Source: Dyella sp. C11 (GTDB taxonomy: Bacteria > Pseudomonadota > Gammaproteobacteria > Xanthomonadales > Rhodanobacteraceae). Taken from it: 64,000 nt of DNA. Every line of letters starts with the position of its first letter. The first letter of the stretch is position 1. The DNA lies in assembly GCF_003121485.1 (NCBI RefSeq), contig NZ_QAVX01000019.1, positions 37,111 to 101,110 on the forward strand. Direction: 5' to 3'. Below are positions 51,385-60,032 of this stretch, in pieces. The notes under the pieces were generated by a model that searched no databases, was not told where the DNA came from, and saw only the letters and a program-made list of their open reading frames with translations. A program made the translations under genes and the position numbers.

Positions 51385-52287
51385 TCAAGCGATGCCGATG
51401 GCGGCGGCAGGCTCGCGGGCCATTTCCACGAAGGCGCGCACGTAGTCGATGGCGATGTCCGCCTCACGCGCCCCTAAAAAGATCTGCTTGGCAATCCCGT
51501 TCAAGCCAAGACGCACGGGCACCACGTCCATCTTCACGGCGTATTCCTGGACCAGCCAGCGCGGCAGGGCGGCCACGCCGCGACCACTTGCCACCATCTG
51601 CAGCATGATGTCGGTGGTCTCGATGGCCTTATGGCGCCTGGGCGTGACACCGGCTGGCAGAAGAAACTGGCTGTAGATATCCAGGCGTTCGATGTCCACG
51701 GGATAGCTGATGAGTACCTCTCGGGTCAGCTGCTGGGGTTTTACGTATGCCTCCGAAGCCAAGGCATGGCCTTTGGCTACGACCAGCACCTGCTCGTAGT
51801 CGAACACGGGCTCGAATCGCAGGCCCGGCTTGAACAGCGGGTCGGGCGTAACCAGAAGGTCGATCTCGTAGCCGAAGAGTGCCCCGATGCCGCCGAACTG
51901 GAATTTTTGCCTGACGTCCACGTCCACGTCGGGCCATGCCGCGAGATAGGGCGACACCACCTTGAGCAGCCACTGGTAGCAGGGGTGGCATTCCATGCCG
52001 ATGCGCAGCGCGCCGCGCTCGCCCTGCGCAAACTGGCCAAGGCGCTCTTCGGCCAGGTCAAGTTGTGGCAGCACGCGGTTGGCCACCGCCAGTAGATACT
52101 GGCCGGCCTGCGTCAGACGCAGACTCCTGCCTTCACGCAGCCATATGTCCGTACCCAGCTGCTGTTCCAGCTTCTTCATGCTGTGACTCAGGGCCGACTG
52201 GGTCAGGTTGAGCACGCCCGCCGCGGCCGTCAACGACCCTTGCTTTTCGACTTGTTGGACGATGCTGAGGTGAATTCGCTCAAGCAT
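51385..52287 (-). CDS. LysR-family regulator, MetR-type
   Basis: A 300-aa protein with the N-terminal helix-turn-helix MLERIHLSIVQQVEKQGSLTAAAGVLNLTQSALSHSMKKLEQQLG and a MetR-like effector domain (LRIGMECHPCYQWLLKVVSPYLAAWPDVDVDVRQKFQFGGIGALFGYEIDLLVTPDP). MetR uses homocysteine as co-activator for metE, metF and related genes. It is upstream of the metF-like gene (12 bp) and divergent from msuE. TGA-N7-TCA half-sites at about 52293-52305 (TGACTCACATTCA) are a plausible self-operator. I infer MetR function from sequence and context. Confidence 0.85.
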   Translation of the reverse strand: MLERIHLSIVQQVEKQGSLTAAAGVLNLTQSALSHSMKKLEQQLGTDIWLREGRSLRLTQAGQYLLAVANRVLPQLDLAEERLGQFAQGERGALRIGMECHPCYQWLLKVVSPYLAAWPDVDVDVRQKFQFGGIGALFGYEIDLLVTPDPLFKPGLRFEPVFDYEQVLVVAKGHALASEAYVKPQQLTREVLISYPVDIERLDIYSQFLLPAGVTPRRHKAIETTDIMLQMVASGRGVAALPRWLVQEYAVKMDVVPVRLGLNGIAKQIFLGAREADIAIDYVRAFVEMAREPAAAIGIA

Positions 52288-52519
52288 TCAGATGACTCAC
52301 ATTCATGGATCGGTGAAATAAAACCATTGTACTTCATCGATGCTCCTCCCTACGATCGATTCGGATTGCTCGGTTGCAGTGGCCAAAGCGACCCAGCTTC
52401 GGCCACTCGGGCAATCGCAGCGGATCAGCCTGGTCGGTACAGACCGCGCTTCTATCCGCGCCTCTTTGGTGCCCTCTGGGGTTTTGGCACCACGCACATC
52501 CATCTATAAGAAAGCAAAA

Positions 52520-53101
52520 ATGACCCGTCCCCTCCGTGTCGTCGCTGTTTCTGGCGGGCTGCAGCAGCCGTCGAAGGCTGCCGTCCTGGCCGAATACCTG
52601 CTGAGCTTGATCGCCGACGAAATCCCGTGCGAACAGCACCTGATCGAACTGGGACAGCTTGCACCACGACTGGCCGGGGCGGTTTGGCGCTCCCAGCTGC
52701 CCGAATCACTGGAGCAGGAGCTGAAGGCCGTTGAGCAAGCCGACGTTCTGGTGGTGGCAACCCCGGTCTACCGCGGCTCCTACACGGGGCTGTTCAAGCA
52801 CTTCTTTGACTTCATCGATCAGGACGCCTTGATCGACAAGCCGGTTTTGTTGGCGGCGACGGGTGGCAGTGAGCGCCATGCCCTGATGATCGACCACCAG
52901 TTGAGACCGCTTTTCAGTTTTTTCCAGGCTCGTACTTTGCCGTTAGGTGTCTATGCGACCGATAGGGATTACGTCGAACACCGGTTGCAGAACGAGGCGC
53001 TCATCCAGAGAGCCGAATTGGCGGTTCAACGCGCCTTGCCGATGTTGCCAATGGCGCCCCACCCAAGATCGACAGCCGCCAAAAACGCGGTCTCGGCCTG
53101 A
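52520..53101 (+). CDS. NAD(P)H-dependent FMN reductase (MsuE/SsuE-type)
   Basis: A 193-aa flavodoxin-fold flavin reductase. MTRPLRVVAVSGGLQQPSKAAVLAEYLL holds the FMN phosphate-binding loop, followed by LVVATPVYRGSYTGLFKHFFDFID (the SsuE/MsuE signature) and LLAATGGSERHALMIDHQLRPLFSFF. It would supply reduced FMN to a partner oxygenase. Its neighbours mesX and mesD form an oxygen-requiring methionine synthase system in other bacteria, and flavin reductase genes are known beside them. Divergent from the MetR-type gene across 232 bp. Confidence 0.9.
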   Translation: MTRPLRVVAVSGGLQQPSKAAVLAEYLLSLIADEIPCEQHLIELGQLAPRLAGAVWRSQLPESLEQELKAVEQADVLVVATPVYRGSYTGLFKHFFDFIDQDALIDKPVLLAATGGSERHALMIDHQLRPLFSFFQARTLPLGVYATDRDYVEHRLQNEALIQRAELAVQRALPMLPMAPHPRSTAAKNAVSA

Positions 53102-53368
53102 AAAATGGTTTCGGCAAACGTGACGCGAGCAAACAGCCTGCGCCGATAAGAGACCGCTGCATTCGGACCATCGTCGAGGTGGCAAAGCGCTCGGGACATG
53201 CTCAAGGCTGACTCCCATCCCGCGTGAGCAATGGGCGCAGCACTGAGCAAGATCCTTGAGAACCCGCTGGAACTACCAACGGGAGGGCAAGGGAGAAATT
53301 TGAAGCCACTGGATCCGACGAGGTATCGGATACAGATTTTTTCGCGAAATTTACGGTGCCAGATCACG

Positions 53369-54352
53369 ATGAATAACGAGTTCGCCTTCCACATCAAGAG
53401 TCTTCGTTTCGACGAAAACTATCGCCCGGCCGACAGCACACGCCTGACGACCAACTTTGCCAACCTGGCCAGGGGCGAAAGTCGCCAGGAGAACTTGCGC
53501 AACACTCTCAGGATGATTGACAACCGCTTTAATGACTTGGCGAACTGGGACAACCCCAAAGGTAACCGCTACGCCGTCGAGCTCGACATCATTTCCGTTG
53601 AGATGAACATCGGTGCCAACGGCGGCGATGATGTGTTTCCGTTGATTGAGATACTGAAGACAAGCATCGTTGATAGATAGAACGGCGGGCGGATCGATGG
53701 CATCGTCGGCAATAATTTTTCATCGTACGTGCGCGACTATGACTTCAGTGTGCTTTTGCCAGAGCACAACAACGGCAAGCCCACTTTCAGCACCCCAGGC
53801 AATTTTGGCGATCTGCATGGGAAGCTGTTCAGGCACTTCGTAAATTCCAGTGCCTACAGGGAGAATTTCAACAAGCCGCCCGTTATCTGCATAAGCGCAT
53901 CGAGCAGCAAAACCTACAGCCGCACCGAGAACCGTCACCCCAACCTTGGCGTTGAGTATCAGCAGGACGCGCTTTCTTCGACGGATCAGTATTTCAAAAA
54001 GATGGGCCTGCAGGTTCGCTACTTCATGCCGCGAAACAGTGTCGCGCCGCTGGCCTTTTACTTTCTTGGCGATCTGCTTTTCGACTACACCAATCTCGAG
54101 CTGATCAGCATCATCAGCACGATGGAGACGTTTCAAAAAATATACCGCCCTGAAATCTACAACGCCAACGCCGCGGCGGGCGCGGTTTATCAGCCAAGCT
54201 TGACCAACCAGGACTATTCCTTGACGAAGATCGTCTACGACCGGGAAGAGCGCAGCCAATTGGCCGTCAAGCAAGGGCGGTTTACCGAGGAACACTTTAT
54301 CAAGCCATACAAAAGCGTTCTCGAACAATGGGCGGCGAACTACGCTCTCTGA
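53369..54352 (+). pseudogene. mesX: mesX (DUF1852), interrupted by one in-frame TAG
   Basis: The full frame would encode 327 aa, the normal DUF1852 length: MNNEFAFHIKSLRFDENYRPADSTRLTTNFANLARGE through to PYKSVLEQWAANYAL. A single TAG at 53678-53680 (codon 104) interrupts it: the sequence reads KTSIVDR, stop, NGGRIDGIVGNNFSSYVRDYDFSVLLPE. Both sides are in the same frame, with no indel and no other stop. MesX is required by the folate-independent MesD methionine synthase. One base change from CAG, AAG or TCG would restore it. It may be a recent pseudogene, a sequencing error, or decoded by a suppressor. Confidence 0.85.
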
Positions 54353-54380
54353 TCAACCCAATTGCGAAGAATTATCCACT

Positions 54381-55409
54381 GTGAAGAAGACACTGCCCAC
54401 GTCAACGGCCGGTAGCTTGCCCAAGCCATCCTGGCTCGCACAACCTGAAAAACTTTGGTCGCCCTGGAAATTGCAGGGCGAAGAATTGATTGACGGCAAG
54501 CAGGACGCCTTGCGCCTCTCCTTGCACGAACAAGAGCAGGCCGGCATCGACATTGTCAGTGATGGCGAACAGACACGCCAACACTTTGTCACCACGTTTA
54601 TCGAGCATCTCGAAGGCGTTGATTTCGAAAAGCGCGAGACCGTCCGGATTCGTGACCGCTATGATGCGAGCGTGCCGACCGTCGTAAGTGCGGTGAGTCG
54701 CCAGAAGCCAGTGTTTGTTGAAGATGCGAAGTTTCTGCGGCAGCAAACCAAAAAGCCCATCAAATGGGCTCTGCCGGGCCCGATGACGATGATCGATACA
54801 CTGTTTGATCGCCACTACAAGAGTCGCGAAAAGCTAGCCTGGGAGTTCGCAAAAATTCTCAACCAGGAAGCCAGGGAGCTGGAAGCTGCCGGCGTCGACA
54901 TCATCCAGTTCGATGAGCCCGCCTTCAATGTGTTCTTCGATGAAGTGAATGACTGGGGTGTTGCTGCGCTGGAGCGGGCTATCGAAGGCCTCAAATGCGA
55001 AACAGCCGTGCATATTTGCTACGGTTACGGCATCAAGGCCAATACGGATTGGAAAGAGACGCTTGGGTCCGAATGGCGCCAGTATGAGGAATCATTTCCC
55101 AAGCTTCAGAAATCCAACATCGACATCATCTCGCTGGAATGTCACAACTCGCACGTTCCCATCGACCTGATCGAACTCATTCGAGGCAAGAAGGTGATGG
55201 TGGGTGCCATTGACGTGGCAACCGATAGCATTGAAACGCCGGATGACGTCGCCAATACCTTGCGGAAGGCGCTTCGGTTTGTGGATGCCGACAAGCTCTA
55301 TCCCTCCACGAACTGTGGCATGGCGCCCTTATCTCGGCGCGTGGCAAGGGGTAAGCTGAATGCTCTCAGTGCCGGTGCGGAAATTGTTCGGCGTGAACTC
55401 TCGGCCTAA
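54381..55409 (+). CDS. mesD: MesD-type core methionine synthase
   Basis: A 342-aa protein containing only the MetE C-terminal catalytic barrel. A GTG start is at 54381. Zinc ligands are His211 and Cys213 (HICYGYG) and Cys312 (NCGMAPL); Glu179 in QFDEPAF is also a conserved MetE position. The DIISLECHNSHVPIDLIELIRGKKVMVGAIDVATD segment completes the fold. Without the N-terminal barrel, these enzymes do not use methyl-tetrahydrofolate; the MesD group works with MesX and needs oxygen, the methyl donor being unknown. It is 28 bp after mesX and downstream of msuE, on one plus-strand transcript closed by a strong hairpin. Confidence 0.85.
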   Translation: MKKTLPTSTAGSLPKPSWLAQPEKLWSPWKLQGEELIDGKQDALRLSLHEQEQAGIDIVSDGEQTRQHFVTTFIEHLEGVDFEKRETVRIRDRYDASVPTVVSAVSRQKPVFVEDAKFLRQQTKKPIKWALPGPMTMIDTLFDRHYKSREKLAWEFAKILNQEARELEAAGVDIIQFDEPAFNVFFDEVNDWGVAALERAIEGLKCETAVHICYGYGIKANTDWKETLGSEWRQYEESFPKLQKSNIDIISLECHNSHVPIDLIELIRGKKVMVGAIDVATDSIETPDDVANTLRKALRFVDADKLYPSTNCGMAPLSRRVARGKLNALSAGAEIVRRELSA

Positions 55410-55443
55410 GGCCGCCACCGGTGTTTCAAGTAGCGCAAATCGA

Positions 55444-55472
55444 TGGAAGCGGCAGATCACATGCCGCTTCCA
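55444..55472. terminator. Hairpin closing the mes transcript
   Basis: TGGAAGCGGCA (55444-55454) pairs perfectly with TGCCGCTTCCA (55462-55472), loop of 7 nt, followed by TGATTTGT. It lies between the convergent mesD and esterase genes and can act in both directions. Confidence 0.8.
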
Positions 55473-55565
55473 TGATTTGTGATGCATTGCACTGGCTAGA
55501 AAACCCTTGCGGAGCAACCCGGGACATAACGCCGACCAGGATGTACTTTCGCTATAGTTTTCGCG

Positions 55566-56507
55566 TTACCTCGGTTGATTCGCTGGTAACCCCATGAGTT
55601 CGCGCGCCTGCATCCACCAGATGAACTCATCGAACCAGTGGTCACTCGTGGTTCCCTTGGACGCAAGCTCGAACCCATGACCGCCGTGCTCGTACACGTG
55701 AAGTTCGGCAGGTGCGCCTGCCTTGCGCCACGCGGTGTAGATCTGCACGCTGTCGTGGGGCATGTATTCGTCATCGGCGGCGGCTGCGATGAATGCAGGC
55801 GATGCGTCGGCAGGCACGGGCGTGCGTAGTCCGCCATAGAACAGACCGACGACGTCGGGCCGGGTCGCCTTGTCGCCGATGGCAAGATCGGCGGCGAGAA
55901 ACGCTCCGGCGGAAAAGCCGATAAACCCCACTCGCTTGGGATCGATACCCCATTGGGCTGCGTGGCTGCGCACGATGGTCATGGCACGCTCGCCATCCTC
56001 CACCGCATGCTTTTCGCCTGCGAAGGTGGGCACTTCCACAGGCAGGCCGCTTTTTGCGCGGGCCATGATCGTCTCCATCTCCTTCATGTGGACGTCGGGC
56101 ATGTGCATCGCAGTGTTGGGACTGCGGATCGTGCGGTACTTGAGCACCAGCGCAGTGATGCCGCGCTGTGCAAGCTGACGCGCGATGTCCGTGCCGCCGC
56201 CCACGTAACCCAGCCCGACGAAGCCGCCCCCGGGAGCGATGATGATGGCCGTACCATTGGCGCGCCCCGGCGAAGGGCGGAACAATTCCAGCGTGGGGTC
56301 GCTGACGTTGAAGATCATGGTTTCGCCTGTTTCAGCCAACGTGTCCCGCGTCTCCGGAACGCCGAGCGGCGTGACTTGCCCCTTTGCGTAGAGCGGAATG
56401 ATCGTTCCTTGATCGCTTGTCGTCTGCGCGATCGCTCCCGTCGACAACACCGCTGCGATGACGCCGAGGTTCGCCATCGCGGCCCACTGCTTCATGATTG
56501 TCTTCAT
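55566..56507 (-). CDS. Exported alpha/beta hydrolase (esterase/lipase)
   Basis: A 313-aa protein starting MKTIMKQWAAMANLGVIAA, with signal peptide cleavage near AIA. GTAIIIAPGGGFVGLGYVGGG is the HGG-like oxyanion loop (here APGGGF), GFIGFSAGAFLAADLA holds the nucleophilic Ser in GFSAG, and AAADDEYMPHDSVQ and EHGGHGF give the Asp and His. It belongs with acetyl-xylan and BD-FAE-type esterases. Its start lies 2 bp after the TonB receptor stop, so it is the last gene of the metal-uptake locus; release of metal from an ester-type chelator in the periplasm is possible but unproven. Confidence 0.85.
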   Translation of the reverse strand: MKTIMKQWAAMANLGVIAAVLSTGAIAQTTSDQGTIIPLYAKGQVTPLGVPETRDTLAETGETMIFNVSDPTLELFRPSPGRANGTAIIIAPGGGFVGLGYVGGGTDIARQLAQRGITALVLKYRTIRSPNTAMHMPDVHMKEMETIMARAKSGLPVEVPTFAGEKHAVEDGERAMTIVRSHAAQWGIDPKRVGFIGFSAGAFLAADLAIGDKATRPDVVGLFYGGLRTPVPADASPAFIAAAADDEYMPHDSVQIYTAWRKAGAPAELHVYEHGGHGFELASKGTTSDHWFDEFIWWMQARELMGLPANQPR

Positions 56508-56509
56508 CG

Positions 56510-58825
56510 TCAGAACCCCACCTTGAGCGTGACATAAGCCGATCGCGGCTGATTGGGCGCGATCACGGGGTAACCCATATAGGAATAAGGGTCCCAGGCC
56601 CGTCGCCCGGTGAGATTGACCACGGAAAGACCCCAAGTGAACCGGCCGATGTCATATGCCGCTTGTGCGTCGACCGCGGCATAGCCGGGCACTGCGATGG
56701 TGTTGGGCAGCGTCAGTTCGCGCGAACTGAACGCAGTGATGCCCATGCCGAAAGAAAGCCCCTTCGCTGGACCGTTGAGCAACCGATAGCGCGCAGCGAT
56801 GCGTCCGCTGTTCCTTGGCACGCGTGCGAGCTGATCACCAGGGGCCACCCCATCGTCGCGCGTGTCGGTATACGCATAGTTGGTGAGCAGCGAGAAGGCC
56901 GGCGTCGGCTCCCACACCAGATCCGCCTCCACACCGCGCGCCGTTTGACGTCCGCTCTGCAGATAGAAGCCTGGGTTATTGGGATCGGACGTCACGACGT
57001 TATCGTGCGTCTGGCGAAACAGCGCAACCGTGCCGGACAGATGGCTTTCTGGGAGAGCCAGTTTGATGCCACCCTCGACATTGCTGGAGGTTTCCGGCTT
57101 GGGCACCTGCAAGCCGATAAACCCGAAGGGCGCGCGGAATGCAGTGGCGTAATCAGCGAACAACGCCACGCCACGCGCGAGGTCGAACGTTGCGCCGATG
57201 CGCGGCGAGACATGGGTATAGGTGGAATCGTTGGCGACGCCAATATTGCTGTTTTCAAGGAATTTCAACGACGTCACACGCAAGGCGCCGGTCAGGTGCA
57301 GACGCCCGTACGTCGCCTGATCCTGAAAATAAGCAGCAGTGGTTTCGTAGCGATCATCCTCGAAGGAATTGACCGGAAGCTGGGCCGTATAGCTCAGATC
57401 GTATTGCGGATCGGCCAGGTTGATCGTGCCCGACGGGCTGTCGCTGACGAACAGACCCATGCCGCTGTAGAAGGTTGTCCGGTCGTAGTTCACGCCGCCA
57501 AGCAGTTCATGCGTGCCGCCGAGCATGTCGACCTCGGCCGCGAGATTGGCGTCGAGGGTGGCCTCGTCGGTACGGGTAGTCATTGATATGGGAAAGACAT
57601 CGTAGATCGGCGGAACGGCGTCCGATGGCACCAGGCCGGGGTAGACGAAGCTGCCGCTCTCATCGACCTTGCTTGTGTAATAGCGCCCGGTGACGGTCAG
57701 CTTCACGCGATCGGAAAAGGCGTGGTGCAGCGTAGCGGTGCCCATCTGGCTATCGTTTTTCGTCAGGGGCTGGTTGATCGGCGAGCCGGGAAAAGCATCG
57801 CGATCAAGCTTTCCCGGAAGCGCCTCATCGGCGGGAAGGCCGGAATATTCAAGGCCGCTGCGATGGTTGAACTGTCCCTGCAGAAGCAGATCGGTCGCGT
57901 CGTCAATCTTGAACAAGATGCTGGGCTGCAACGACCAGCGCTTGCCATGGACCTTGTCGATCCAGCTGTCGTTGCTTTGATAGTCGGCCGCCAACCTGGC
58001 GTCGACACTCTGCGCCAGCGGCACGTTGATGTCGCCATAGGGATTCCAGGTGGAGAAGCTGCCTGCGCGCATCGCCACGTATCCGCCCAGCGTGTCGTTT
58101 GGGCGTTGGGTTTCCAGATTGATAACGCCGCCGAGCGGCGTACCCAGGCCGCCGCCGTAGAGCGTGGCGCTGGGCCCCTTGAGCACCTCGATCCGCTCGA
58201 TGCCGACCAGGCTATTGGGATCAAACGCCTGCTGGTTGCCGGCGAAGATCGGCAGGCCGTCCACATAAACCTCGGCGGGAAATCCACGCACGATCGGCGG
58301 GATGAACAGCACCTCGTCCGAGCGCGTGGGTGTCACGCCTGAGATGTTGACGAGGGCATCGCTCAGTGTGTGGCGATCCTGGTCTTCGATCAGCGACTGC
58401 GTGATGACCTGCACCGATTGCGGTACTTGGATAAGCGGCGTGTTCGTGCGTGTCGCTGCCGTGGAATCCGGCGCGGCGTAGCTGCCGACCGTCGCCGTGA
58501 CGACGACAGGTTCACTCGTCCAGCTCACCCGTTTATCGCTGGGTGCATTGGCGGCGGTGGACGCGTTGCCCCGGCAAGTGGTGTCGTCCGTTTTCGCCGA
58601 GGCGCAATGTTGCGTCTGGTCCGCGGAAGGCACGCCATCGGCGGCGTGGACGATGGAACCGTAGCCTGCCGTCAAAGCGGCGGCGACGCTCAGGCCCAGC
58701 AGCGTTTTTGCCGCAGGCTTTCGGAAGATAGGCGGGTGGGTGCCATGGGAAGGCGATGAACGATCAGCCAGAGAAAGCTGCTGCGCGGCCGATGCCGTGC
58801 GCAAGGGAAAATAAGGTTGAGACAT
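56510..58825 (-). CDS. TonB-dependent siderophore-type receptor
   Basis: A 771-aa outer membrane protein. The start at 58825 (MSQPYFPLRTA) is followed by a signal-like segment (KTLLGLSVAAALTAG). A TonB-box-like EPVVVTAT leads into the plug domain (LIQVPQSVQVITQSLIEDQDRHTLSDALVNISGV, then GIERIEVLKGPSATLYGGGLGTPLGGVINLETQ), and the 22-strand barrel ends with the typical aromatic VTLKVGF. The FecA/FpvA-like 'siderophore receptor' signature is clear. The ligand cannot be read directly; the operon's other genes (PepSY, DUF2946, Cys-rich barrel) favour iron or copper. An upstream TTG/ATG extension of the frame is not used. Confidence 0.9.
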   Translation of the reverse strand: MSQPYFPLRTASAAQQLSLADRSSPSHGTHPPIFRKPAAKTLLGLSVAAALTAGYGSIVHAADGVPSADQTQHCASAKTDDTTCRGNASTAANAPSDKRVSWTSEPVVVTATVGSYAAPDSTAATRTNTPLIQVPQSVQVITQSLIEDQDRHTLSDALVNISGVTPTRSDEVLFIPPIVRGFPAEVYVDGLPIFAGNQQAFDPNSLVGIERIEVLKGPSATLYGGGLGTPLGGVINLETQRPNDTLGGYVAMRAGSFSTWNPYGDINVPLAQSVDARLAADYQSNDSWIDKVHGKRWSLQPSILFKIDDATDLLLQGQFNHRSGLEYSGLPADEALPGKLDRDAFPGSPINQPLTKNDSQMGTATLHHAFSDRVKLTVTGRYYTSKVDESGSFVYPGLVPSDAVPPIYDVFPISMTTRTDEATLDANLAAEVDMLGGTHELLGGVNYDRTTFYSGMGLFVSDSPSGTINLADPQYDLSYTAQLPVNSFEDDRYETTAAYFQDQATYGRLHLTGALRVTSLKFLENSNIGVANDSTYTHVSPRIGATFDLARGVALFADYATAFRAPFGFIGLQVPKPETSSNVEGGIKLALPESHLSGTVALFRQTHDNVVTSDPNNPGFYLQSGRQTARGVEADLVWEPTPAFSLLTNYAYTDTRDDGVAPGDQLARVPRNSGRIAARYRLLNGPAKGLSFGMGITAFSSRELTLPNTIAVPGYAAVDAQAAYDIGRFTWGLSVVNLTGRRAWDPYSYMGYPVIAPNQPRSAYVTLKVGF

Positions 58826-58925
58826 GTTGAACCCTGATACTTGAAAGAGAAGGCGTGCCCCAACCAAGCCGGTGCGCGCCACGCGCACGCCAAGCCCGAT
58901 CAAGAAAGCTGCGTTGTTTCCGTCG

Positions 58926-59291
58926 TCAACCGATCAGGGGTGGTCCGCGCGAGCGCCAAGGCAACGTGTGCACAGCCCGCGTCGAGGAGGGCGTGAACAC
59001 CATCGCCAAGTGAGGCGCATCTACAGGCAAAACATGGATGACCGCGAACCCGGTGAGGGCCGGGCTATGAATAAAGAAGGCGCAATAGCCGCAGGGATCC
59101 AGCGAATCGGGTGTGTGCGGATGCTGGGGCCTGGGCATGTCGCCCATGCCCTCCATGGGGCAATCGGCCGACATCGCCGGTCCAGCATGGGCTTCGAGGA
59201 AGCGACTGAGCGGTGACGCCAACACGATCAGGCCCAGCGCACACCAGGCCATCCATGCGACATACCGGCCGGCGCGGCTTGATCGGTTCAA
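58926..59291 (-). CDS. DUF2946 protein (copy 1), TTG start
   Basis: A 121-aa protein from a TTG start at 59291, with GGGAAGG 7 nt upstream; the first residues (NRSSRAGRYVAWMAWCALGLIVLAS) form a membrane anchor or signal. DUF2946 hallmarks are MSADCPMEGM and DPCGYCAFF (Cys44, Cys67, Cys70). The family is common near copper and TonB genes in proteobacteria, and the Cys/Met/His pattern suggests metal binding. A paralogue at 62750-63127 opens the same locus and also uses TTG. An ATG at 59360 would give a longer, unusual N-terminus without a ribosome binding site. Confidence 0.78.
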   Translation of the reverse strand: MNRSSRAGRYVAWMAWCALGLIVLASPLSRFLEAHAGPAMSADCPMEGMGDMPRPQHPHTPDSLDPCGYCAFFIHSPALTGFAVIHVLPVDAPHLAMVFTPSSTRAVHTLPWRSRGPPLIG

Positions 59292-59436
59292 ACCGCACCT
59301 TCCCGGTGCAACGTTCCTGGCGCATGGACACTCACCCGCCCGGATGTGCGGAACATGCATAGCGCCATGTCAGATGCGTGCGCGGAGGCGGTCTCGCACA
59401 TACATCGTTGCCAGCACGCAGATAAACCAGGGTGTC

Positions 59437-59970
59437 TCACGGGGAATTCCGCTCCAGGAGCGGGGTGACCACGCTCTCCAGTCGCGCCCGGGTCATCTCA
59501 GGTGTTTTTTCCTTCCAGCCGTCGTGCACGAGAAAGCCGCGGCTGTCGATGACAAAGCTCACCGGCAAGCGCCAGATACGGCCGTATCCGGGCACGTGGG
59601 CATCGCCGAGCAAACCCACGGGAAAGTTCAGCGTCGCCGCGATGCGCTTGACCTCAGGGAGCGTATCGGGCGTATCGAGGCTGAAGCCAAGCACCACCAG
59701 GCCGTCCTTTTCGTGCTCCTGCGCGTAGCGGGACAGCAGCGGCAGCTCCTCGCGACATGGCTCGCACCATGTCGCCCAAAAGGTGAGGATCACCGTCTTG
59801 CCACGTAGTTCATCCAGTGAAATGTGTTGGCCGTCCAGCGTGTCGAGCGTGATGGCGGGCGCTGGCTGACCGACGCGAAGATCAGTGGCGCGTGCAGCTG
59901 GCATCGCTGCCAGAAGCACCAGGCAGGCAAGCACGGCGTGACGCAAGAAGTACATGGAACGCATCGGCAT
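59437..59970 (-). CDS. TlpA-like thioredoxin-fold exported protein
   Basis: A 177-aa protein with a signal peptide ([17 protein letters not shown]). The AhpC/TSA-Redoxin core begins [44 protein letters not shown], with the redox pair Cys69 and Cys72 (WCEPC). [18 protein letters not shown] follows with the cis-Pro loop. Such proteins reduce periplasmic disulfides, for example in copper-binding or cytochrome-assembly proteins, usually taking electrons from DsbD. Its position inside the metal locus suggests it keeps Cys-rich partners (barrel, DUF2946) reduced. MPM at 59970 is the chosen start. Confidence 0.88.
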   Translation of the reverse strand: MPMRSMYFLRHAVLACLVLLAAMPAARATDLRVGQPAPAITLDTLDGQHISLDELRGKTVILTFWATWCEPCREELPLLSRYAQEHEKDGLVVLGFSLDTPDTLPEVKRIAATLNFPVGLLGDAHVPGYGRIWRLPVSFVIDSRGFLVHDGWKEKTPEMTRARLESVVTPLLERNSP

Positions 59971-60032
59971 TGAACCCGTCAGATCGATCAGCGTGGCACG
60001 GAGGTAGAGAGGCTTGGCACGGCGTTACGCCT

